NCBI GenBank assembly: GCA_945869245.1
Contig: CAMBOY010000140.1
Coordinates: 1-7,973 of the forward strand
Origin: Hydrogenophaga intermedia
Lineage (GTDB): Bacteria; Pseudomonadota; Gammaproteobacteria; Burkholderiales; Burkholderiaceae_C
Length of the DNA: 7,973 bases
Direction: 5' to 3'
Part shown: positions 1-5,793 of the stretch, piece after piece
Layout: every line of letters begins with the position of its first letter
Position numbering within the stretch: the first letter of the stretch is position 1
The notes under the pieces: model-generated
Told to the model about the DNA's origin: nothing
Seen by the model: only the letters and a program-made list of their open reading frames with translations
Database searches by the model: none
Made by a program: the position numbers and the translations under genes

Positions 1-98
1 GGCGCCATTCCGGCCGCCAGGCCGGCTAAGCCCCGCAGCGCCGGCCCACTCACCCAAGCGAACGAAGCACCCAGGCGAACAAAAGCGCCGAAGCAAGG
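1..98. other. Left flank, no supportable gene
   Basis: This short stretch follows the ligK stop codon. I see no start codon with a ribosome binding site and no recognisable protein fragment. It holds a GC-rich hairpin at 10-25 (CCGGCC, loop GCCA, GGCCGG). The hairpin has no T-run on either strand, so it does not qualify as a canonical intrinsic terminator. A 13-base direct repeat with one mismatch lies at 51-63 and 68-80 (CACCCAAGCGAAC and CACCCAGGCGAAC, period 17). Plus-strand frame 1 is open from the edge to a stop at 109-111, and frame 3 to a stop at 27-29. Either could be the tail of a neighbouring gene, but neither is long enough to judge. Confidence 0.4.
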
Positions 99-782
99 TC
101 AGTCGATATAACGCAAGCCTTTAGCAGCCAGCGGCTCACGCATCTTGTACATATCCAAGCCCAGCACCCCGCTGGCCAGCTTGGCGCGCTTCTCGCCCTC
201 AAAACTCTCGCGCTTCTGGGCAGCGGCCAAGGTCTCTACAGCCCGTGCGGCAGGCACACACACCACACCATCGTCGTCGGCCACGATCACATCGCCCGGC
301 GTCACCAACATGCCCGCGCACACCACCGGGATGTTCACCGAGCCCAGCGTTTCCTTGATGCAACCCTTGCTGGAAATGCATTGGCTCCAGACCGGAAAGC
401 CCATCTCGTTGAGCGTCTTCACATCGCGCACACCGGCGTCGATGACCAGCGCCCGCGCACCCTGCGCCTGAAAACTCGTGGCCAGCAGGTCGCCGAAATA
501 GCCGTCGCTGCATTCGGCGGTGACAGCCGCCACCACGATGTCGCCGAGCCGAATCTGCTCGGCCGCCACATGCAGCATCCAGTTGTCGCCAGGCTGCAGC
601 AACACCGTCACCGCCGTGCCCGAGACCTGCACACCGCGCTGGATCGGCCGCATATAGGGCTTCATCAAACCCACGCGGCCCATGGCTTCGTGCACCGTGG
701 CACTGCCCAGCGCGGCCAGGCCGTCGGCGGCCGCGCGGTCGGCGCGGTTGATCTGGCGGTACACCACTCCAAGCTCGTACAT
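99..782 (-). CDS. ligK: 4-carboxy-4-hydroxy-2-oxoadipate (CHA) aldolase / oxaloacetate decarboxylase, RraA-like fold
   Basis: This 227-residue cytoplasmic class II aldolase should split CHA into pyruvate and oxaloacetate, and the family also decarboxylates oxaloacetate. It acts at the end of protocatechuate 4,5-cleavage and gallate degradation (LigK, PmdF, GalC). The core family segment runs from about residue 94 to 120: GYFGDLLATS, then VIDAGVRD. Asp98, Arg119, Asp120 and Glu195 match, at a constant offset of four, the residues I recall as functional in the Pseudomonas putida enzyme (D102, R123, D124, E199). Asp120 would bind the divalent metal through water, and Arg119 would hold the keto acid. 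Length is normal. The ATG at 782 is preceded by AAAGGA at 790-795 with 7 bases between, inside the end of ligJ, and it lies one base after the ligJ stop, so coupled translation is likely. RraA-family relatives include non-aldolases, but the ligJ neighbour makes this call firm. Confidence 0.93.
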   Translation of the reverse strand: MYELGVVYRQINRADRAAADGLAALGSATVHEAMGRVGLMKPYMRPIQRGVQVSGTAVTVLLQPGDNWMLHVAAEQIRLGDIVVAAVTAECSDGYFGDLLATSFQAQGARALVIDAGVRDVKTLNEMGFPVWSQCISSKGCIKETLGSVNIPVVCAGMLVTPGDVIVADDDGVVCVPAARAVETLAAAQKRESFEGEKRAKLASGVLGLDMYKMREPLAAKGLRYID

Positions 783-783
783 C

Positions 784-1830
784 TCACAGTCCTTTCTGTT
801 TCAGCGCCGCGTCCAGGCGCGGGAATACGCGGCGCGCAGTGCCTTCGAACACCTTGAAGCGTTCTTCGTCGCTCAGATTGGGCGTGGCCAACACATAGCG
901 CTTGGTGTCGTCGTAGTGGTGTCCGGTTTCCGGGTCGATGCCGCGCACCGCACCGATCATTTCGCTGGCAAACAAAATGTTGTCCACTGGAATCACGCGG
1001 GTCAGCAGGTCGATGCCGGGCTGGTGGTAGACGCAGGTGTCAAAAAACACGTTGTTGAGTAGGTGCTCGGACAACAGCGGCTTCTTCATCTCCTGCGCCA
1101 GCCCGCGGTAGCGGCCCCAGTGGTAGGGCGCGGCGCCGCCGCCGTGCGGAATCACGAACTTGAGCGTCGGGAAATCCTTGAACAGATCGCCCTGGATCAG
1201 CTGCATGATGGCCGTGGTGTCGGCGTTGATGTAGTGCGCGCCCGTGGTGTGAAAACACGCGTTGCAGCTGGTGCTCACATGCACCATGGCGGGGATGTTG
1301 TGCTCCACCATCTTTTCGTAAATCGGGTACCAGTGGCGATCGGTCAACGGCGGGCTGGTCCAGTGGCCGCCCGAAGGGTCGGGGTTGAGGTTGATGCCGA
1401 CCATGCCGTATTCGTTCACACACTTGTCGATCTCGGCCACGCAGGTTGTGGGATCGACGCCAGGCGACTGCGGCAGCATGGCCGCGCCAATGAAGTACTC
1501 CGGAAACAACTGCGACACCCGGTAGCACAGCTCGTTGCAAATCGCCGCCCAAGTGCTCGAGACCTGAAAGTCGCCGATGTGGTGGGCCATGAAGCTCGCG
1601 CGCGGGCTGAAGATGGTGAGGTCGCTGCCGCGCTCGCGCATCTTGGCCAGTTGGTTGCTCTCGATGGTCTCGCGCAGTTCGTCGTCGCTGATCTGTAGGT
1701 CGGCCGCTTTGGGCATGAGCGCTGGGTCTTGGATGCCAGCGATCTGGCGCTTGCGCCAGTCTTCCAGCGCCTGGGGCGCAGTGGTGTAGTGACCGTGGAC
1801 GTCAATGATGAGAGGGGGTCGAGAATTCAT
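784..1830 (-). CDS. ligJ: 4-oxalomesaconate hydratase (LigJ/PmdE type, amidohydrolase superfamily)
   Basis: This 348-residue zinc hydratase should add water to the isomerised form of 4-oxalomesaconate to make CHA, the substrate of the next gene product. The N-terminal metal motif is DVHGH, with His12 and His14. Further likely site residues are His184 (in MVHVS), His229 (in IPHGGG) and Glu290 (in FASEMIGAVRGIDP). All fit a constant offset of six from Sphingobium LigJ residues as I recall them (H6, H8, H178, H223, E284), which supports both identity and full length. It is unrelated to the PIG-L-like GalB hydratases that do the same reaction in pseudomonads. The frame stays open to a TTG at 1860, but that would only add ten unlikely residues before MNSRPPLIIDVHGH, so I chose the ATG at 1830. 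The ribosome binding site is weak (GGTG only). It is the promoter-proximal gene of a unit with ligK. Confidence 0.93.
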   Translation of the reverse strand: MNSRPPLIIDVHGHYTTAPQALEDWRKRQIAGIQDPALMPKAADLQISDDELRETIESNQLAKMRERGSDLTIFSPRASFMAHHIGDFQVSSTWAAICNELCYRVSQLFPEYFIGAAMLPQSPGVDPTTCVAEIDKCVNEYGMVGINLNPDPSGGHWTSPPLTDRHWYPIYEKMVEHNIPAMVHVSTSCNACFHTTGAHYINADTTAIMQLIQGDLFKDFPTLKFVIPHGGGAAPYHWGRYRGLAQEMKKPLLSEHLLNNVFFDTCVYHQPGIDLLTRVIPVDNILFASEMIGAVRGIDPETGHHYDDTKRYVLATPNLSDEERFKVFEGTARRVFPRLDAALKQKGL

Positions 1831-1899
1831 GCGGGTACACCGTGCAATAGACGACAACAACGGGCATTGTGTCTGTGGGGCCTACACATCACAAGGTGC

Positions 1900-1918
1900 A
1901 TAGCCCACTAGCAGCTAT
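1900..1918. repeat. Short inverted repeats, possible operator
   Basis: ATAGC at 1900-1904 is the reverse complement of GCTAT at 1914-1918. Inside this, TAGCAGCTA at 1909-1917 is a separate dyad around a central A, so the half-site TAGC occurs at 1901 and 1909 and inverted at 1914. It lies 70-88 bases upstream of the ligJ start. A protein-binding role is inference, since arms of four or five bases can arise by chance. Confidence 0.3.
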
Positions 1919-1923
1919 CAAAC

Positions 1924-1940
1924 CGTTGGATAACTCAACG
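1924..1940. promoter_or_regulatory. Candidate LysR-type regulator binding box
   Basis: CGTTGGATAACTCAACG is a perfect inverted repeat with 5-base arms and a 7-base spacer. T1926 and A1938 fit the T-N11-A pattern of LysR-family boxes within the dyad. It lies about 94 bases upstream of the ligJ start and 111 bases upstream of the Bug gene start, which suits an activator site. Its left part, GTTGGATAAC, recurs with one change (GTTGAATAAC) at 5740-5749, upstream of the LysR gene. The cognate regulator is inferred, not shown; an IclR-type or other regulator encoded elsewhere is possible. Confidence 0.45.
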
Positions 1941-2041
1941 CAGCCATGCCCAGCGTAGATAGCAGGTATGTCAACCCCATTCTTGGTGGTATCGCCATGG
2001 CGCACCAGAATGGCCTGATCCTTTGCGTCAAGCCCTTTTTT

Positions 2042-2045
2042 GGAG
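2042..2045 (+). promoter_or_regulatory. Ribosome binding site that sets the Bug gene start
   Basis: GGAG stands six bases before the ATG at 2052. It overlaps the upstream in-frame TTG at 2040, so it argues for ATG 2052 and against the longer reading. Confidence 0.75.
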
Positions 2046-2051
2046 ACACCC

Positions 2052-3041
2052 ATGCCTGCCTTTGTGCCGTTGCGCCGACTGACCACCCTCGCCTGCCTCA
2101 GCGCCGTTGTGGCCATGCCCACGATGGCCTGGGCACAGACCTACCCCAGCAAGGCGATTCGCTTGGTGGTGCCCTTCACTCCTGGCGGCACCACCGACAT
2201 CCTGGCCCGCGCCATCGGACAAGAGTTGGGCAAAGCGTGGAACGTGTCGGTGGTGGTGGAGAACGTGCCCGGCGCCGGCGGCTCGATCGGTGCCGACCGG
2301 GTCGCCAAGGCCACGCCCGACGGCTACACGCTGCTGATGGGACACATCGGCACGCTGGCGGTCAACCCCAGCCTCTACCCCAAACTGCCGTACAACCCGG
2401 TGAAGGACTTTGCACCCGTGGCCTGGGTGGCCAATGTGCCCAATGTGCTGGTGCTGCACCCGGGCACCAAAGCCAATTCGATGAAAGAGTTCGTGGCCTT
2501 TGCCAAAAGCAATCCAGGCCGACTGAACTATGGGTCGGGCGGCAACGGCAGCGCGGCCAACTTGGCCACCGAGTACCTGAAGATGCGCACCAACATCTCG
2601 CTGGTGCACATTCCCTACCGGGGCACCGCACCCGCAGTGACCGACTTGGTGGCAGGACAAACGCAGGTGCTGTTCACCGGCGTGCCGGCGGTGATTGGCC
2701 AAATCCGCAACGGCCAGCTCAAGGCGGTGGCGGTGTCGGGCAAACAGCGGGTAGAGGCCTTGCCAGACATACCCACGGTCAACGAGGCACTGGGTATGAA
2801 AGACTTTGAAGCCGACCAGTGGTACGGCGTGGTGGCGCCAGCGGGCACCCCAACGGAGATCGTGGCCAAGCTCAACGAGGGCATCAACGCGGCCCTCAAT
2901 GGCGCCGAGCTCAAGCGCCGTTTGAGCGCCGAAGGTGCGGTCGCCAACCCGACCACACCGGCGGCGTTTGGTCGCTACATCGCCAGCGAGATCGAACGCT
3001 GGAAGCCGGTCATCACCTCGGGCCGGGTGAAGGTGGATTGA
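2052..3041 (+). CDS. Bug-family (TctC-like) periplasmic carboxylate-binding receptor
   Basis: This 329-residue protein belongs to the Bug receptors of tripartite tricarboxylate transport. The N-terminus has a basic start (PLRR), a hydrophobic core and a probable signal peptidase I site after AWA at residue 28, leaving QTYPSK at the mature start. Family marks are RLVVPFTPGGTTD at about 37-49, NVPGAGGSIGAD at 71-82, TPDGYTLLMG near 88-97, IPYRGTAPAV near 187-196 and LPDIPTVNEA near 237-246. Length is usual. No TctA or TctB membrane partner lies nearby, as is common for Bug receptors, which either share a distant permease or act as sensors. It stands alone on the plus strand, sharing a control region with ligJ-ligK, so a ligand linked to that pathway is plausible. 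The ligand cannot be read from sequence. Its 3' end converges on the dehydrogenase gene with 19 bases between and no visible terminator. Confidence 0.92.
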   Translation: MPAFVPLRRLTTLACLSAVVAMPTMAWAQTYPSKAIRLVVPFTPGGTTDILARAIGQELGKAWNVSVVVENVPGAGGSIGADRVAKATPDGYTLLMGHIGTLAVNPSLYPKLPYNPVKDFAPVAWVANVPNVLVLHPGTKANSMKEFVAFAKSNPGRLNYGSGGNGSAANLATEYLKMRTNISLVHIPYRGTAPAVTDLVAGQTQVLFTGVPAVIGQIRNGQLKAVAVSGKQRVEALPDIPTVNEALGMKDFEADQWYGVVAPAGTPTEIVAKLNEGINAALNGAELKRRLSAEGAVANPTTPAAFGRYIASEIERWKPVITSGRVKVD

Positions 3042-3060
3042 GCGGCAGCAAGCCGATCGG

Positions 3061-3981
3061 TCAGCCGTCGTTGGCGGCCGGTCGGGCGGCCAGCAACACA
3101 TCGGCAAATTGCTGCCAAGGGGCTCGCTGCGCCAGCGTGGCAAAACAACCGGTCTGCGCTTGGTCGGCCATCCAGTCGTCTTTGGCGGCGATGGCGCTGG
3201 CCATGAAGGGCTCAAAGCCCGCCTCGCGCACCGTGTTGGCCACCTCGCGCATTTCCTCGGCCCGGCGCCTGCCATGTTGGGCCACCCGGCTGAAAAAGTA
3301 GCCGCCTTGCCCGATCCAGTCGATACCGGGAAAGGTTTCTTGCAAGGTGGCGATCATTGCGTCCTCCACACCGTAATGCCGGGCGGTGGTGTAGCTCTCA
3401 ATCACCAGCGCCTCCAGCCCCTTGATCATGACGCTGCGGCACATTTTGGTGGCCGAGGCCACACCCAGGCGTTCGCTGGCCACCTCGGTGCGCATGCCCA
3501 GCGCCGCCAGCACGGACTGCAGATCGGCCGCGTGCGGCCCACCCAACAACATGGGCACAGCCACACCGTGGGGTGGCACCGAGGTCATGACACCGGCCTC
3601 CACATAGCGCGCGCCCACCTCGTGGACGCAGCGCGCCGCAGCCAGCTTGGTGCCGGGCGAGGCGGAATTGAGGTCGAGCACCCAGGTGTGCGGGCGCAGA
3701 TGGAGCGCCAGCTCGCGCGCCACCGCCAAGGTGTTGCTGGCGGTCACGGCCGAGATCACAAGGTCAGAGTGTTCGCACAGATCGCGAACGCCAGCGCACA
3801 CCGCCACGCCCTGCACCGATTGTCGGCTGGTCAGGTGCTGGCGGTGGTGGGGGTCGGTGAGCTTGGCGTCCCAGGCGCCCACCCAGGCCACGCCGGGACG
3901 CAGCGCGGCGCTGAAGATGCCGCCCACCTCGCCCCAGCCCACCACACCCACACGCAGCGCACGCAGGTCCACATCGCTCAT
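3061..3981 (-). CDS. NAD(P)-dependent oxidoreductase, beta-hydroxyacid-dehydrogenase-like with DUF1932 C-terminal domain
   Basis: This 306-residue cytoplasmic protein has an N-terminal Rossmann domain with GWGEVG at 15-20 and an Asp at 38 (GAWD) after the second strand, which hints at NAD rather than NADP. The segment LDLNSASPGTK at 102-112 is the substrate-side loop typical of this group. Lys179, in SATKMCRSVMIKG, corresponds to the catalytic lysine of 3-hydroxyisobutyrate and 6-phosphogluconate dehydrogenases. The asparagine usually four residues later is a serine here, as I recall for DUF1932 proteins. The C-terminal part (about 190-300) fits the DUF1932 helical domain. It should oxidise a hydroxy acid or reduce the matching carbonyl; the substrate is unknown. 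It is the last gene of a three-gene operon. Its ATG overlaps the TGA of the Bug gene by four bases and has no good ribosome binding site, so it depends on coupled translation. Confidence 0.88.
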   Translation of the reverse strand: MSDVDLRALRVGVVGWGEVGGIFSAALRPGVAWVGAWDAKLTDPHHRQHLTSRQSVQGVAVCAGVRDLCEHSDLVISAVTASNTLAVARELALHLRPHTWVLDLNSASPGTKLAAARCVHEVGARYVEAGVMTSVPPHGVAVPMLLGGPHAADLQSVLAALGMRTEVASERLGVASATKMCRSVMIKGLEALVIESYTTARHYGVEDAMIATLQETFPGIDWIGQGGYFFSRVAQHGRRRAEEMREVANTVREAGFEPFMASAIAAKDDWMADQAQTGCFATLAQRAPWQQFADVLLAARPAANDG

Positions 3982-4961
3982 TGTTTGGCTACCCCAGCCT
4001 TGTCGATCACCGCGCCCCAGCGCTTGATGTCGGCGGCCAGCAGCTGTGCGGCTTCATCGGGCGTGCTGGGGTCGGCGTCGATGTTCAGGTCGGCGAGCTT
4101 TTTGCGCACGTCGGGTTTGGCCAGTGCGGCGGCCACTTCTTTGTTGAGGCGATCGATCACCGGGCGCGGCGTTTTGGCGGGCGCCGCCAGCCCGTTCCAC
4201 GACGAGGCTTGGAAGGCCGACAAACCGGCCTCGGCTGTGGTCGGCACATCGGGCAGCGCGGTGGAGCGGCGCTTGCCGGTGACGGCCAGCGCGCGCAGGG
4301 CGCCGCCTTTGACCTGCCCCAGCACAGGACCCAGAATTTCGACCCCGGCGTCCACCTGCTTGCCACGCAGCGCCCCCACCAGCGCGGGTGTGCCGTTGAA
4401 AGGCACCACCTGGGCGTTGAGGTCGGCGCTGGACTTGAGCAGCTCGGCCGCCAGGTTTTGGGTACTGCCCACATTGATGCTGCCAATATTGAGCTTGCCC
4501 GGGTTGGCGCGCGCGTGGGCCACCAGTTCACCCAAGGTCTTGAACGGCGAATCAGCCGGCACCACCACCGCCAAGTCAAAGGTGCCAATGGTCGACACCG
4601 GCGCGAAATCGCGCAGGGTGTCGTAGGGCAGGCTCTTGAACAGACTGGCGCTGACCGCCGTGCCGTTGGACATCAGGAACAGGGTGTGACCATCGGGCTC
4701 GGCCTTGGCCACGGTGTCGGCAGCCACCACGCCGCCAGCGCCGGGCCGGTTCTCGATGTTCACCGGCTGACCGAGTGCTTGCGCCATCTCGGCGGCCACG
4801 ATGCGGGCTGTCAGGTCGCCTGCACCACCGGCCGCAAACGGCACCACGATGCGCAGCGGTTTGGACGGGAACGCCTGCGCCAGCGCGGTCGACGCCCAAG
4901 GCGTGAGGCCCACCGCGAGCAGTGCGGCGCCCAAAGTGCGGCGGGTGAACAGTCTTGTCAT
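3978..4961 (-). CDS. Second Bug-family (TctC-like) periplasmic receptor
   Basis: This 327-residue receptor has a signal peptide with a twin arginine (FTRRTLGAALLA) and a probable cleavage site after ALA at residue 28, before QAFPSK. The TRRTL pattern partly resembles a Tat signal, but a Sec route is equally possible. Family marks are RIVVPFAAGGAGDL at 37-50, NRPGAGGVVAAD at 71-82, EPDGHTLFLMSNG at 88-100 and LPDVPTTAEAG further on. It is clearly a different paralogue from the receptor at 2052-3041, for example SINVGSTQNLAAELL in place of GSGGNGSAANLATEYL, so a different ligand is likely. The ATG at 4961 follows AGGAGA at 4966-4971, inside the preceding gene, and overlaps that gene's TGA by four bases. 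Its own TGA overlaps the dehydrogenase ATG. No TctA or TctB gene is present in the window. Confidence 0.92.
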   Translation of the reverse strand: MTRLFTRRTLGAALLAVGLTPWASTALAQAFPSKPLRIVVPFAAGGAGDLTARIVAAEMAQALGQPVNIENRPGAGGVVAADTVAKAEPDGHTLFLMSNGTAVSASLFKSLPYDTLRDFAPVSTIGTFDLAVVVPADSPFKTLGELVAHARANPGKLNIGSINVGSTQNLAAELLKSSADLNAQVVPFNGTPALVGALRGKQVDAGVEILGPVLGQVKGGALRALAVTGKRRSTALPDVPTTAEAGLSAFQASSWNGLAAPAKTPRPVIDRLNKEVAAALAKPDVRKKLADLNIDADPSTPDEAAQLLAADIKRWGAVIDKAGVAKQ

Positions 4962-5704
4962 GAAGTCTCCTGTGGGTGTGGAACAAAAAAACTGTGTGCC
5001 AGCGGGGCCATGCCCTGCTCGGTCTTGGCGCGCGTGGCGGCGGGCGAAGCCAGATAGGCCAGCACCGCTTGGGCTTGGGTCTGGCGGTCCATGTCGGTGC
5101 AGGTGCTGGCCACCGCGCCGGCAAACACGGTGTCGATGGCCACCTCGGGTGGCAACGGCCCCACGATGGCGATACCGGGCACATGCAGCAATTCGGACAG
5201 TTGCTGAAAACCCAGCGCGACCTGGCATTGCGCCATCAGCTGCGCCACCGGCACCCCAGGGGGCGCCTGCACCAGGCGATCGCCCAGCGACGAGCGCACG
5301 CCCCAGCGATCCAGCAAGGCGAGCACCGCCTGTCCGCTGGGCCCCGTGGAATAGCCCACACTGGGTGCTGCCAACACGGCCTGCCGCAGCGCCGCTTCAC
5401 TGCCAATGTCCGGCTGTGGCGCATGGGCAGCCACCGCCACCGCCACTTGCGAGCGCATCAAGCCGCGCGCGGTATCGCCCCGCACATGGCCCGCAGCGGC
5501 CAGTGTGGCCAGCGCGTCGTCGGCCAGAAACACCAGGTCGAACGCCTCACCGGCCTGCACCCTGCGGGCGGCGTCCACGCCACCCACCGACTCGACCTGC
5601 CAGGCCACACCACCTTGCAATTGCCAGGCCTGAGACAAGGCGGCGAGCACCTGCCGGGTGGCCATGGAGGAAATGGCGCGCAAAGGCGCGGGTTTCTGCG
5701 TCAT
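4958..5704 (-). CDS. ModA-like substrate-binding-domain protein without signal peptide
   Basis: This 248-residue protein resembles the molybdate-binding-protein (ModA) fold, a type II periplasmic-binding-protein fold. Signs are ISSMATRQVL at 11-20, the loop FDLVFLADDAL at 55-65, SVGYSTGPSGQ at 115-125, and GFQQLSELLHVPGIAIVGPLP at 165-185, a segment very typical of the family. No export signal precedes the first strand; the protein starts where a mature ModA would, so it is predicted cytoplasmic. No ModB or ModC gene is near. A molybdate role is therefore doubtful; a small-acid sensor or enzyme is possible but unproven. The start is uncertain. ATG 5704 lacks a ribosome binding site and abuts a hairpin, whereas a GTG at 5725 has GGGGTGAT just upstream and would add seven residues without creating a signal peptide. 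It is the first gene of the operon and is coupled by ATGA overlap to the Bug gene. Confidence 0.82.
   Translation of the reverse strand: MTQKPAPLRAISSMATRQVLAALSQAWQLQGGVAWQVESVGGVDAARRVQAGEAFDLVFLADDALATLAAAGHVRGDTARGLMRSQVAVAVAAHAPQPDIGSEAALRQAVLAAPSVGYSTGPSGQAVLALLDRWGVRSSLGDRLVQAPPGVPVAQLMAQCQVALGFQQLSELLHVPGIAIVGPLPPEVAIDTVFAGAVASTCTDMDRQTQAQAVLAYLASPAATRAKTEQGMAPLAHSFFVPHPQETS
4966..4971 (-). promoter_or_regulatory. Strong internal ribosome binding site for the second Bug gene
   Basis: AGGAGA on the minus strand lies four bases before ATG 4961 and within the 3' end of the ModA-like gene. It is the best ribosome binding site in this operon. The exported receptor may therefore be made in excess over the genes on either side, which lack good sites. 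Confidence 0.7.
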
Positions 5705-5793
5705 GCGCACATTCTGTGCGGGCACCCATCACCCCACAAGTTGAATAACATACTATTTGTCATTCCACATTGTTATGGCCCACACTGCCCATC
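5705..5793. promoter_or_regulatory. Divergent control region between the LysR gene and the three-gene operon
   Basis: These 89 bases separate two divergent genes, the classic place for a LysR-type regulator to bind. The stretch 5740-5776 is strikingly AT-rich against its GC-rich surroundings. It holds ATAACA at 5745-5750 inverted as TGTTAT at 5771-5776 (20-base spacer), AATA-N6-TATT at 5744-5757, and TGT-N6-ACA at 5758-5769. GTTGAATAAC at 5740-5749 is nearly the same as 1925-1934. Overlapping promoters are likely here, but I could not assign -35/-10 boxes with confidence. Confidence 0.65.
5706..5720 (-). repeat. Hairpin next to the ModA-like gene start
   Basis: CGCACA at 5706-5711 and TGTGCG at 5715-5720 are perfect reverse complements with a three-base loop. 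In the minus-strand transcript this stem ends one base before ATG 5704, covering the place a ribosome binding site would take. If translation starts at GTG 5725 instead, the hairpin is simply within the first codons. It has no T-run and is not a terminator. Confidence 0.4.

Larger units (their letters stand above)
1831..2051. promoter_or_regulatory. Divergent control region between ligJ and the first Bug receptor gene
   Basis: These 221 bases separate ligJ (minus) from the Bug gene (plus), so promoters for both should lie here. I could not find convincing -35/-10 pairs. The region is richer in short inverted repeats than its surroundings. These are ATAGC-N9-GCTAT at 1900-1918 with the nested TAGC-A-GCTA at 1909-1917, CGTTG-N7-CAACG at 1924-1940, and the perfect palindrome CGCCATGGCG at 1993-2002. 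A clear ribosome binding site for the plus-strand gene (GGAG) lies at 2042-2045. No small gene is supportable within it. Confidence 0.6.

Noticed and set aside
10..25. Intrinsic terminator for ligK
   Set aside because: The hairpin is strong but short and no T-run follows it on the minus strand, so it does not meet the usual criteria.
1831..1860. N-terminal extension of LigJ from TTG 1860
   Set aside because: The ten added residues precede the metal-binding strand without matching the family, and ATG 1830 gives a length and residue offset consistent with LigJ.
1993..2002. Palindrome CGCCATGGCG as an operator
   Set aside because: It is a perfect 10-base palindrome, but such GC-rich palindromes are common at this composition and nothing else links it to regulation.
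3042..3060. Bidirectional terminator between the convergent Bug and dehydrogenase genes
   Set aside because: Only the 8-base palindrome CCGATCGG is present, with no loop and no T-run.
2028..3275. Minus-strand open frame of 415 codons opposite the first Bug gene
   Set aside because: It is antisense to a clear receptor gene and runs out of frame through the end of the dehydrogenase gene; no family features are visible.
3109..4626. Long plus-strand open frame of about 505 codons opposite the dehydrogenase and second Bug gene
   Set aside because: It spans two well-supported minus-strand genes and their overlap, is rich in His, Arg, Gly and Ala as expected for a GC-rich antisense frame, and shows no recognisable domain.
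3981..5057. Plus-strand open frame of 358 codons opposite the second Bug gene
   Set aside because: It is antisense to a clear receptor gene with strong family motifs, its composition is low-complexity His/Gly/Arg, and it has no ribosome binding site or domain.
4962..5228. Upstream extension of the second Bug gene in the same frame
   Set aside because: The signal peptide starts at MTRLFTRR with AGGAGA placed before ATG 4961; the upstream frame overlaps the ModA-like gene and lacks family sequence.
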